A stretch of DNA of 64,000 nucleotides from Stromatinia cepivora (lineage: Eukaryota > Ascomycota > Leotiomycetes > Helotiales > Sclerotiniaceae), in NCBI GenBank assembly GCA_014898415.1, contig RCTD01000023.1, forward strand, positions 124,001 through 188,000. The letters run 5' to 3'. The notes under the pieces were generated by a model, which made no database searches, was not told the DNA's origin, and was given only the letters and a program-made list of their open reading frames with translations. This document shows, piece after piece, positions 1-11,096 of the stretch. Position 1 is the first letter of the stretch; each line of letters begins with the position of its first letter. A program made the translations under genes and the position numbers.

Positions 1-35
1 TGAATTTGAATTTGTTGGATGGGTAGTTTGGATAG

Positions 36-326
36 TGTGAAAGAGGTAGGTCGAGATGCGTGCGTCCCGATAATACGTTGCAAAGGGGAATGGGGATTGG
101 AATTGATCAGATTATATTGTAAAGGTTTCAAATAGTAGAATTAATAAGTTTAAATAATGGTTTGGATTATATATAAATAATATACAAAAAGATTAATGGA
201 AAAATGATTGAATTCTTTCAAAAAAAGGGAATAGAGCTTTTCCTTATATCTAATTATAAAGAGTCATATGATTATATGATTATAAACTAGCTATGTATTA
301 GGCCTTGATATCCCAACTCTCTCACA
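36..326. repeat. 291-bp dispersed element, copy 1 (solo LTR or small TIR element)
   Basis: Begins TGTGAAAGAGG and ends CTCTCTCACA, so it has TG...CA ends and an imperfect terminal inverted repeat of about 15 bp. It is flanked by ATAG on both sides (32-35 and 327-330). The same sequence recurs at 3886-4011 plus 10927-11092 with a different flanking tetramer, so the two copies are independent insertions. The element could be a solo LTR or a nonautonomous DNA transposon. It contains no coding capacity. Confidence 0.75.
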
Positions 327-609
327 ATAGTTATTGCGGATAGTATTTTGGTATGGTTGGTTGATGGTTGATGAAGAGTGAAGAGTGAACTGTTCGTTGA
401 TGAAACTGGGATATTGGGTTTAACGATGCAGCTTTCCGTTCCTTTTCAAACGTGGCTTATGTATATGTGAGGAGACTTGGAGATTATTCTGGGTTCATGA
501 TCATTGTCCGCATAAAAGGAGATGTAATTTGGAATATAATTTGAAATAGTGTTCTATGATTTCGAGTTTCTATAGGTTTTAGGTTTAAGATTTTGTAGTT
601 GGTGGTTAA
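327..609. other. AT-rich intergenic stretch
   Basis: Lies between the 291-bp repeat and the hAT-like element. I see no gene, structured RNA or recognisable repeat. The last bases, 602-609, form the left target duplication of the following element. Confidence 0.5.
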
Positions 610-1502
610 TAGGCTACGCAACGGGTACCCGCGGGGCGGATAATGGCCTTGACAGATAATCTGTGGATACCCATTGGACGAAGCGGATAATTCAAAATCT
701 GGATGAGTAATCCACAAATTATCTATAGATAATCTACAGATTACCTATATATCTATAGATTATCCATTTACCTGTAAATAGATGGATAATTTATAAATAT
801 ATAAATAATCTATAGATGTTTAATAGAATCCAATAAAATAAAAATCAAAATAAAAGAAAACGATCTCCAATTCCAATTAATTCACCATTATTAGCACCAT
901 CTCATTGTCGATCTCAATTATCATTTCAATCATCATCTTATCATTGTAATTCTGAATCATATTTACAACCTACTACTATATCACAATTGAGAGAAGCATC
1001 GATTATCTATGAAACCCCTCTTTCCCTTTAAATTAGTAATAATATAAAGGTTATAAAAAATAAAGAATATCAATTACTACCCTTTATTCGATTATATAAA
1101 AGAATACAACAAAACCAGTATAGAAACTTTAGAAATAATTAAAGAAGAGAATAAAGAATAATCAAAATTTATCAAAATAAATATAAATATTATATATAAA
1201 TAATTAATATATTATATAAATATCATAATTTTATACTAATCTTTATATTAATTATAAAATATCATAAAAGAATTACAAATAATCTATAAATAATATACAA
1301 ATAACCTATATATCTATAAATTATCCATTTATCTATAAATAAATAAATTATCTACAAATAATCTATGGATTATCTATATAAAGCGGGTAATTTTGAAGCT
1401 TTAATGAATAATCCATAAGGCAGGTAAGATCTTTGATAGATAACCTATAGAACAGATTATCCGCGGATTACCCATAGGTACAGATAATTTTTGCGCAGCC
1501 TA
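610..1502. mobile_element. nonautonomous hAT-like DNA transposon, 893 bp
   Basis: The termini are TAGGCTACGCAA (610-621) and TTGCGCAGCCTA (1491-1502), a 12-bp terminal inverted repeat with one G/A mismatch. The flanks are GTGGTTAA (602-609) and ATGGTTAG (1503-1510): an 8-bp target duplication differing only by two transitions and fitting the hAT pattern nTnnnnAn. Next to both ends, repeated GGATAAT/GATAATC-type motifs and a CCGCGGATAAT-like block lie in opposite orientation, as expected for subterminal transposase-binding sites. The interior is very AT-rich with no coding capacity. Calling it hAT rests on target size and termini only; no transposase is present. Confidence 0.72.
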
Positions 1503-1510
1503 ATGGTTAG

Positions 1511-3885
1511 TTGATAATTGAACTCAATTTCATAATTTCATAAGCTAGAACTAATGGAATTACTATTTCTTCTGCTCTACCATCTTGCACTATACATATG
1601 CACAATATATCTCTCCAACACAAGCGCTGTTGGCGTTGCGGGATCTATATCTCAGGAGTCAGCTGGGCTAGTAGGAAATATATACAATGATCGATAATAT
1701 GGAGAGAGACGCATGTGGGTTTGAGGATGACTGGTGGTTAATGGGGATTATTTTTTTGATGCGGTGGAGGTAAAGGTAGAGGTTCTGTTTATTTATTTAT
1801 TTGTTTGTTTGTTTAGCGTGGTGTGGGATATGGATGGATGGATGGATGGGTTAGAGGTTGAAGGTTGTTGGGATTGAGATTGGGGGTGTTGGTGTGGTAT
1901 TTTTGTTACCTGCCAGGTAGGTTTTTGAAACACGGGGAATCTGATAGCGAAACGGTGATGGGTGCGGGTAATCGAGTAGATATACTAGATCTAGCCTCTA
2001 GGAGAATCTAGGAGAATTGACTGATTATATACTATGACGAATTCGGGTGGACGAAGAAGCAGTTGAATACTTTGGATTATGGGAGTTGAGTTATTTCAAG
2101 AAGAAGTGAGAGGTAAAGAGAGAGTCAGGAGTTGGTGTGATGAGAGTGATGGGTATGACGGTTGATGATTCAATAGAGCTCGTGTAAAAACTAGCAGCTG
2201 TCGTTTTAAGCGAATTATGATGGATAGGAGAAGTTAGGCTGTAGATATGACGTGCAGACAGATATAATATTATTTATTTACTTTGAGATTGATATTGGTT
2301 GCCAAACAAGTATGTGGAGATTGAAGTTGGAACGATTTCTCCCTTTAATTCGAAAAACCTTCTGATTTTCTTTTTGAAGGTCTTGAGATATTCGATACTT
2401 GATATTTGATAATTTTTCTTTCATATGTATAAGGTGCAGGAGTCTAAGATAACGTGTGAGAGTATAACTTCGATTTTGAATTTTTGGTGGGTGTCTACTC
2501 TTTTTCATTATTATATGCTTGAGATTATATGAGTTTGTTCTGGATGTTCAAATCAGATTGTAATACCTCCTTCTATTTTGTCGTTCTGCGGCCAGCCGGG
2601 AAAATTTGTTACAATTGATTGACGATGATCATTTAATATGGCAATAATCATACATTATCACTGTCGTTTCTATATCTTCAGCAATGAGGTAAGGCCCGAG
2701 ATACACTTCCTATTATCGTCGCCCGGGCTATCTATATATGGTAATTGTAAATTTCCTTGCACGCAGGCTGGAAACCTAACTCCTACCTCGGTCAAATCGA
2801 GTCCATTCTCAAGATTGCAATGATCTGGAGAGAGAAGCAGAGGTATTTTATACCACTAGTGAAGCAACGAAAGAGGAAATGGCACACTAAATTCTTGCAC
2901 GTTGAGCAGATCCACCCCCCTTTTTTATCTCTGCTTATGAAGCACCGAGCACTCTTTTATTTCATTGGTTAATTTTATACTAACTAGTTGATGGATGGAA
3001 CCCCGCTGTGGTGGTTGGCTGTAATAGCTTTCTTATTTCCTCATCTAGTTGCGTGGATGGGTGAATGTATTTCTGTTATTGAATTCAGCGATTCAATATG
3101 TTTTTTGCTTCTTCTTTTTTTCATATTTAAGTATATAAGCTCTTCTTCCTTTTCCTTTGGTTTTCTTCTTCGATTGTTGGAGTGATAAGCAATTACAATG
3201 CTCGTCTAGGGTATTCTCTGTGAGTGAGTTGAATATTGTATGGTAGTGTAGTTGTAGAGGGCATTGTAGTGGAAGGCATCAATTGAGAGATTCCTTCGTG
3301 GTATCTTGTATTTTGTATCATTGTTTTAGTTGTTTACCATAATTATCACTCTAGTATTTTTTCAACACCACAGTTGAAAAAAATACTAGAGTACTACCAG
3401 TAACAACGATAGCAACAAAATCAAAGATCTAGATGTTTGAGAAATGCTGAACAAATCAATACCTGGACTTGTTTAAATAACTTTGAGTTTTCTCATGTCC
3501 AAATCTATTCAGAACTTCGATGGGATGGATTAATGTCTAGATCCGATGGAGAGATTGAAAATCCTGACTAATTGTTTCGGCTCTAGTATGTTAAATTTTT
3601 TTTGTAAATCCACTTGAATTTGGGAAAGATATGACTTGAAGGTCGTCAAGCTGAAAAAGAGGTGTTGAAATGCTGTTGAAGACAAGAAAAGCTGATCTCA
3701 ACGTTCTCCCCACCTTGAGCTCCTTACTGAGAGTTGAATCCGAGATATGTTCTTCAGCTCTCGTCGGATTTTTATTCATAATGTTGTTGGCAGTTACAGC
3801 CCCATCTTCGATGATAGGGGGGGGTAGCGTTCTTAGTGGGTACTGGTATTCTTGCGAATATTAAAGGTGTTTTGATTCGTGATAT
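1511..3885. other. AT-rich gene-poor stretch
   Basis: No supportable gene. The open frames here are short and lack family motifs. It includes short TTTA/TTTG repeats near 1790-1815, a GGAT tetramer repeat at 1831-1850, and a near-perfect hairpin at 3348-3392 listed separately. It separates two transposon insertions and probably represents older repeat debris. Confidence 0.5.
3348..3392. repeat. perfect-arm inverted repeat (hairpin)
   Basis: The left arm, ACTCTAGTATTTTTTCAAC, is followed by a 6-base loop (ACCACA) and a right arm that is its reverse complement, apart from one extra base in the A/T run (6 versus 7). The stem is about 19 bp in otherwise unique AT-rich DNA. No gene end is next to it, so a transcription terminator is not supported. 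It may be a remnant of a fold-back element. Confidence 0.7.
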
Positions 3886-4011
3886 TGTGAAGGAGGTAGG
3901 TCGAGATACATGCGTCCCGATAGTACGCTGCAAAGGAAAATAGGAATTGGAATTGATCAGATTATATTGTAAAGGTTTCAAATAGTAAAATTAATAGATT
4001 TAAATAATAAT
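3886..4011. repeat. 291-bp dispersed element, copy 2, left part
   Basis: Matches 36-161 of copy 1 with mainly transition differences. It begins TGTGAAGGAGG after the flanking tetramer ATAT (3882-3885). It is cut by the Gypsy retrotransposon after ATAAT (4007-4011), and the rest resumes at 10927. Joining the two parts gives 292 bp against 291 for copy 1, and the junction reads continuously with copy 1 once one ATAAT is removed. Confidence 0.85.
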
Positions 4012-4293
4012 TGTCACGAATCGTGAACCACAGGAGGCTAACCACGTGATACCTCTTATCTCCCATATCAATTTATGAGCTGATCATCTATATGTATACA
4101 TTACGAATCATACAATTTAGTATAGTAAAATGATAACCCTAATAATGCTTATATATAATCCTACAATTCACAAATGAATATTTGTATATATATATCTAAT
4201 CGTTCCTTATGAATTATAATTCTTCAATTATAAATTCTAAAAAACATAATTAACCCTGTTTATTTAACTTTATTATAGTTTTTGTACATTATA
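4012..4293 (+). repeat. 5' LTR of Gypsy element (282 bp)
   Basis: Starts TGTCACGAATCG and ends GTACATTATA, aligned without gaps to the 3' LTR at 10640-10921. The first roughly 85 bases keep C and G where the 3' LTR has T and A. The remainder is mutated where the 3' LTR is intact. The end TATA corresponds to the CACA end of the 3' LTR. Confidence 0.93.
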
Positions 4294-6149
4294 TTATCTA
4301 CAATTCATTTACAAGTATTCGGCTATCTAATGGCCTTTTAAATAATACCTCACTTTAATAATACCTTCTTAAATAAACTTTTACAAATATTATATCTAAA
4401 GAAAGAAGATCTATTCCGATTTAATCGACGAAAATATAAATATCTTTAGAAATATATTATCATTTTTACAATACAACGAATTCCTCCTTTTGTATACTCC
4501 GAATCTTCGAAAGTATATTTTGAAGAATCCTTTTCTTCTTCTTAATTATTTCAATAATCCTTTGAAGAAAATATAAATACAGGATTGGATAATATTATTA
4601 TTGAAAGAAAGAAGATTAGTAAAAAGAAGATTCCAGTGTATGAAATCAATACTCTTAATGATTTAATTGCTCTTTCCGAATCATTATTATAATTATAAGA
4701 TTTCTATACAATGGTTATGAATTTGAAAAAGAAGAATCAACAATTGAAAACTATAGTGACGACGAGCTCTACAATAATGCAATCTCTTTCTGAACCTTAA
4801 ATGATATTTATATAGATATTCAGATCAACAATAGTATCTGGGACTCTCTTTATTCCTTCAATCGAAATTCAAGGACCTTTATCCAAGCAAACCCAAAGAT
4901 CCTGAAATCAGAGGAAGAAAACTTCGATCAAATGATTTGATCATTCAGGGCCCTTTAAGGATTCTCCTTTCTTTTCAGGAAGTGATGATCTATTTAATAA
5001 TCAGGGGTCCTATTATTCAAGAAACTGATTTAATTGGTCAAAATCGTATTCTTATGTCAATCACAATTTGCAGTAAGATGTATATACATCAAAACCTATA
5101 AATCTTATTACTAAATTTAGCGATAGTATTGAATCTAAAGTTAATTTGTGATAATTATTGGTTATAGAACGATTCGAGCTGTATATTATATCATTTAAAA
5201 ATGAAATGTAATGTTGTGTATATATAATCGATCAAATTGAATCGGAAGTATAAGTATATTGTTATGCTCTTTATATACAAATGCCCCGATTTATGGTATT
5301 CGAATTGATCGAATAGTTTATAGCGATCTATCGGAATCCGGTTAAAATCGATAATGTTTGTTTTTAATATAAGATATAGATTATACTTAATACAACTCGA
5401 TATAGCAATTTCCTAGAATAATATAGAAAATTCAGATTATTTGTTATCTAAATGAAGATTATTGATGATAAAGTTCTATTTAGAGATTTTGAACAAAAGA
5501 TTTCCGATTTTCTTTTATGAGTGGTAGCAATACCTATTAAGGATTGCAAAATTACAGAAGAATTTGTGAATATATTTATTAGAATAAATTAAAACAAAAT
5601 TTCATTACAAAAACGAAACCGATATTGTATTAATCGAAAAGTCCTTATAATTATTTACAAATCAATAATTATTATGAATCTTTTACAATTCTTTCGGAAC
5701 TCTAACAATTCCAATTTTGGAATCTTTATATTCCCGAAATCATTTCCATTCCAAAATATCCTTTTCGGATACATCGGTTTTATTATATCCAATAATTATT
5801 CGAACTTCAAATGCTCATTGCTCTCTCCCTTTCCTGGAGTAGTATATATATCGATGCTTTATATCGATAATTTCAATAAGATTGAGACGATACAAAAAGA
5901 AACAAAAGAATTCGAAGAATATCGGGATGCCGAAAAAGATTTCAATTTAGAAATTACAATTGAAGTTATACAGAATATCTATTTAGAAGAAAAAAAGCAT
6001 TTAAAATTAAACATTTAAATTCTATTTCTATTCTAAATGTTATATAAGATATAAGATTTCTTGATTTAATCAAGTTTATAGGAGAAGAAGCACTCATTTT
6101 CCTTTGCAATCTTTCGAAAAATGGTTATATTTATCAATTAAGAATACTT

Positions 6150-9100
6150 ATTGATTTTAGAGCAAATGGATTCGCTTTTATTAATACTATATTCCTTATT
6201 TATTTATTTCCTATATTTAAATCTAGAATTATATTGCTTAAAGTTTCAATTAAAGTTAAAGGATATAATAATGTATAAGATTATGCTATTACCCATTTCA
6301 CATTCCTTAATTTAATGGTCGATGGCCGTGAACAATCTTTTGTCCTTTTCCTTATTATTGAATTAAGGAGTTATAATATTATTTTAGATAGACTTTGGTT
6401 ATCAGAGATTCAAATGAAGTTCGATTGCTTCAATAGATATCTTGAATGGCTTAAAGAGAGATTCTGTATTATTTCTTATTCGAATAATCTTCTTGTTATT
6501 TAATCATCCTTTCGCAAATGGAAAATCGATCGATTAACCTAATAAGATATTGATCGATAAAATAACCAACTCGAAGAATATTAGAATCGAAAAGATTTAT
6601 AATTGAATAGATCAATCGTAATTAATAATATATAACAAGAATCTTCAAATATAAATATAATATAGATTCTTATTGAAAAGGAAAAGGTCCCGATTCCTTT
6701 CAAGTTCAATCTATCTCCTTCCTAATTAATCATATTACCATTATAGATTTACGAATACCTTCCTTGTATATCGCCTAAAATCCTTGATCTATATGCATTC
6801 AAATCCGATAAGTTTTAATTAGAATATAAAAAAGATAAACAAATTAAATTCTTTATCATTATTCTGAAAGAATTCGATAATATAATAGATTTCTGATAAA
6901 ACAAATAATATATAAAAGAGAGAGTATTAATTACCCTAACTGAATTCAAGAATACAAAAGTTCGAAAAAAACTCAATCGAGTATTGATCGAAATCGATTC
7001 AAAATCTGAAATACTATTTGAATATCGATAATATTATTAAGTTTTTTCCAAATATAAATCAAACATCTTGCCTCCTAACCAATCTTATAATCATAAAATC
7101 ATATTAGAAGACAAAAAAGAATAAACTTTGTATTATAGCCTGTTTTACAAGATATCCCTAGAATAATTGGAAATCATCAAAGAATATATTATGTATAATC
7201 TTAGTAAAGGTTTTATTAAACCCAATCAAGTCTTTTATACTATATCTATCCTATTCGTCAAGAAACCCAATAATAATTTAAAATTCTGTATAGATTTCAG
7301 ATTATTGAATTTCTTGATATATAAGGATCAGTATCCCTTCCCTTTAATCAACGAAATGCTTTCTCGGCTTTCCGGTATTAAAATCTTTATCAAATTCGAT
7401 ATTCGTTAAGCTTTCTATTGTATAAGAATAAATCCTGTTTCGGAAGAGTATATTACCTTTCGAATCTGATACGGATTATATAAATATAAGGTTATACTAT
7501 TTGGATTAATAAATAATCCCGTAATTTATTAGTATTATATAAATAATATTTTATTTGATTATCTAGATATCTTCTATACAGTATACTTCAATGATATTCT
7601 AATTTATTTCAAAAACGAAGAAGAGCATCAAATTTATATTAAACTAATTCTTAAATGATTAGAAATTGTTGATCTATAAACAAATTTCAAAAAATACAAA
7701 TTCAATGTTATATGTACTAAATACTTGGACTTTATTATCTCTATTAAAAGAATAAAAATAGACCTTGAAAAGATTGAGGTAATTGAGAATTAGACCTTTC
7801 CGACAACAGTGAAAAGGATTCAATCATTTTTCGGTTTTTGTAATTTTTATTGATAATTTATTAAGGATTATAATATAATAGTGAAACTTTTTAACGAATT
7901 TATTAAAGCAAATGTTAAATTTGTATTTGACGAAATATACCAAAACACATTCAATATTTTAAAGAAAAAACTTATCTCCGCTCCGTTCCTGTAATATTAT
8001 AATTATTGATTCCTTTATATACTCGAAATAAATATATTCAATAAAATAGTTGTTAATATGTTATTATAATAGTATAACGAAGATTGGTTTTTTATAATTT
8101 ATTTCTTCAAAACCATAATTATTATTGAATTGAATTATAAAGTTCATGATAAAGAAATATTATCAATCATTCGATCTTTTAATTATTGGAAAGCGGAACT
8201 CGCTAGTTTATTATATAAAATCAAAATTTATATTGATTATAAGACCCTTGAATATTTTATGATTATCAAGATTTTCAATATTCAATAAACTTGTTAGACA
8301 GAAGTTTTAATCGATTATAACTTCATCATTATATATCGCTCTAGAAAAGATAACCCTTTCATTAATATTTTAATCTATCGAATCGATGAATTGGACCTTT
8401 AGAATTATATCAAAAAGAAGAATCGCTTCCAATAGTTTATTAAAGACAATCAAATTGATATTGAAATCATGAGAAAAGCCTTATAAAAGCATTATTTAGA
8501 CGAAACAGCGATTACTAGTATCGATTTGAATGAAATCGCTTCTCGATTCGATCTAATTAACTATATTATTGAAGCAAATAAAACTATAGATAGATTATTA
8601 GTATTTAGAATACAAGTTACCCAAGATTATAAATATATATCACTCTAAAATAACCTCTTGCTTTATAATGATCATTTAATGGTATTTGATATCAACAATC
8701 TTCGAATTTATCTGATTCGTGAAATCTATAATTCCATTTCTATTGTTCATTTTGGTATAAGCAAAACCTATTTCCTATTATCTCAACAATATTATTGGCT
8801 TAGAATGCATAATATTATAATCAGATATATATACAATTATTATATCTGCAAATACAATTCTGTTCTATATAATCATACTCCCGGTTTATTGCATCCATTT
8901 CCGATTCCTAATCGAATATGGTAATATATCATTATGGACTATTGCAGTTTTAATAAGAATAAATATAGATATAACAATGTTTTAATTATTATTGATCGAT
9001 TAATGAAGTAAATTATTTTTATACTTTATTATAAATCAATCGATATTTGAGTTTAAATACAATTATATTTTTACTATATATATCGATATTATAATCCTTT

Positions 9101-9990
9101 TGATATTATAATATCAGATCGCAGTCTTCAATTTATATTACAATTCTGAAAGGAATTCAGTCAAATCCTAAGAACCGATTTCAAATTATTCATTGCTCAT
9201 CATTCCCAAACCAATAATCAAATTGAAATTTATAATCAGTACCTTTAGCAGCGATTAAGATTGTTTATTAGCTATTATTAAGACGATTGATCAGAATTCC
9301 TATCTATGATGGATTATGTATAACTTATTCTTCCATATGACTCTTTAAGAGGGCTTACACCCTACGAAACCCTATACGGGCATGCACCGAAACGTGTATA
9401 GGAATAAAAGAAAGATGTTGATAAGCCAACAGATGATATGAATATGTATGATACCCGTATATACACAGAATGTAATAGATTAGCTTTTATGCGAACAAAA
9501 GAAGGTCTATTGTATACTCAAGCTAAGATATCGAAATCCATGAATACTTATTGATATGAAATCGATTTCGATATTAGAGATTATATATAACTCAATATAA
9601 AGAGTTATTCTATTTAAAGATTATCCAAGAAACTGGATTTTCTAATTCAAAAAAGATTCAAGATCATTAATCGATCTGGAAGTTTTTTCAAACTCGAATT
9701 CCTGATTACAATGAAAATTCATTCTATTTTCCTTTCAGATTGATTATATAAGGTATATGATAATCCTCTTTCTAATCAAATACTCGAACTACCTCTGTTT
9801 ATTAATATAACTGACGATTCAGAATGGGAAATGGAAAAAATCCTAACAATAAAGAAAGTATAAAAAACCCTATTATATAGAGTTTCGTGGCTTAATAACA
9901 ATACCGATCTTACCTGGTATCCTACTTCTGATTTTAAAACATCATTACATTTCCTACACGATTTTCATCTGGCTAATCCAATGTTGCTTG
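6150..9990 (+). pseudogene. decayed Gypsy pol: protease, RT, RNase H, integrase, chromodomain-like tail
   Basis: Fragments recognised on the plus strand: a protease around 6150-6510, where the active-site region reads IDFRANGFAFIN and later ILDRLWLSEIQ; reverse transcriptase around 7160-7850 with ILFVKKPNNN, FCIDFRLLN and a damaged catalytic box YFNDILIY at 7584-7607; an RNase H region around 7980-8420; an integrase zinc-finger region around 8658-8924; an integrase core with IIMDYCS near 8930, then ISDRSLQF near 9114 and QIEIYNQYL near 9220; and a chromodomain-like tail WYPTSDF...DFHLANP around 9880-9990. Stops interrupt every domain (for example at 7407-7409 inside RT). A gag-like open piece lies at 5674-6018. 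No intact protein can be made. Confidence 0.9.
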
Positions 9991-10625
9991 ATCCTTTTAA
10001 TTGATTAATTGATTAAATAAAGCTTTATAAAAACGGAAAGGATAATTATAATTATATGGATGACGATTCATTTATAAAACCAAGGGAAAGAAAAGTATTC
10101 TTCAATATAACAAACTAGATATTATAATTTTATAATGGTATATATATATATACAATTGTGAAAGGATTGAAAACCTATACAAATTCAAAAGAATTTGATC
10201 ATATATGTATATAGCCCGAACTTTATATAATAGATGAGCTACTACCATCAAGACAATATAAAGGCAATATATTTCAAAAACTCATGCTTATAATCATTTC
10301 AAAAATCATGTAAAGGGAAGCTTGAATATAGTAAAAACGAAATATGATGTTACCCCTGTCGATTTCGTTCAATTTGATCGATTTGATCAATTTGGTCGAT
10401 TAACTTGATCGATTTCGGAATTGACCATATTAATCACCCATCATCACTATACCATAATTCAACCTCCTTCCCTTTTCTATTGAAGCTTTTTCCTTTCAAA
10501 AATTCCCCAAATCAACCAAAATGACCAATCTAATTGATTTAAAGCTTATAAATCTTCACAAAACCTGATTTCCGATGAAATAACAATGGAATAGAGGAAT
10601 GAAACACTTGAAGGCGAGCTTTTCC

Positions 10626-10636
10626 GAAGGGGGGGG
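10626..10636 (+). other. polypurine tract of the Gypsy element
   Basis: GAAGGGGGGGG lies three bases upstream of the 3' LTR, the expected position for plus-strand priming in LTR retrotransposons. It is one of the few G-rich runs left in the element. Confidence 0.8.
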
Positions 10637-10639
10637 TAG

Positions 10640-10921
10640 TATCATGAATTGTGAATTACAGAAGGCTAACCATATGATACCTCTTATCTTCTATATCAAT
10701 TTATGAGCTGATCATTTATATATATACATTACGAATCATACGATTTAGTATGGTAAAATGGTAACCCTAATAACGTTTATGCACAACCCTGCAACCCACA
10801 AATGGGTATTTGTGTATATATATCTAATCGTTCCTTACAAATCATAATTCTTCAATTGTAGATTCTAAAGAACATAATTGACCCTGTTTATTCAGCTCTA
10901 CTACGGCTCTTGTGCGTCACA
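10640..10921 (+). repeat. 3' LTR of Gypsy element (282 bp)
   Basis: Aligned to the 5' LTR over its whole length. It starts TATCATGAATTG (transition-mutated) and ends GTGCGTCACA (intact). It is followed directly by the target duplication ATAAT. Confidence 0.93.
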
Positions 10922-10926
10922 ATAAT

Positions 10927-11092
10927 TTGGATTATATATAAATAAAATATAAAAAGATTAATAAAAAAATAATTAATTTCTTTTAAAAAGAAAAAAACAG
11001 AATTTTTTTTTATATTTAATTATAAAAAATTATATGATTATATAATTATGAACTAGCTATATGTTAGGTCTTAATATCCTAACTTTCTTATA
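10927..11092. repeat. 291-bp dispersed element, copy 2, right part
   Basis: Continues the repeat interrupted at 4011 and matches 162-326 of copy 1, with heavy C-to-T and G-to-A differences (for example AACTTTCTTATA against AACTCTCTCACA). The downstream tetramer ATAT (11093-11096) matches the upstream flank at 3882-3885 and closes the target duplication of this copy. Confidence 0.85.
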
Positions 11093-11096
11093 ATAT

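Larger units (their letters stand above)
4012..10921 (+). mobile_element. Ty3/Gypsy LTR retrotransposon, full length but inactivated (6910 bp)
   Basis: It has two direct 282-bp LTRs (4012-4293 and 10640-10921), a polypurine tract just before the 3' LTR, and the 5-bp target duplication ATAAT (4007-4011 and 10922-10926). The interior carries relics in the order protease, reverse transcriptase, RNase H, integrase, chromodomain-like segment, which is the Ty3/Gypsy order on the plus strand. Coding frames are broken by many stops of the kind produced by C-to-T and G-to-A changes, and base composition is strongly AT-biased, as RIP leaves behind. No primer-binding site was recognisable after the 5' LTR. 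It is inserted in copy 2 of the 291-bp repeat. Confidence 0.95.

Noticed and set aside
36..4011. The repeats at 36-326 and 3886-4011/10927-11092 as the two LTRs of one element
   Set aside because: Each copy has its own flanking duplication (ATAG versus ATAT), which shows separate insertions; the two LTRs of one element would share a single pair of flanks.
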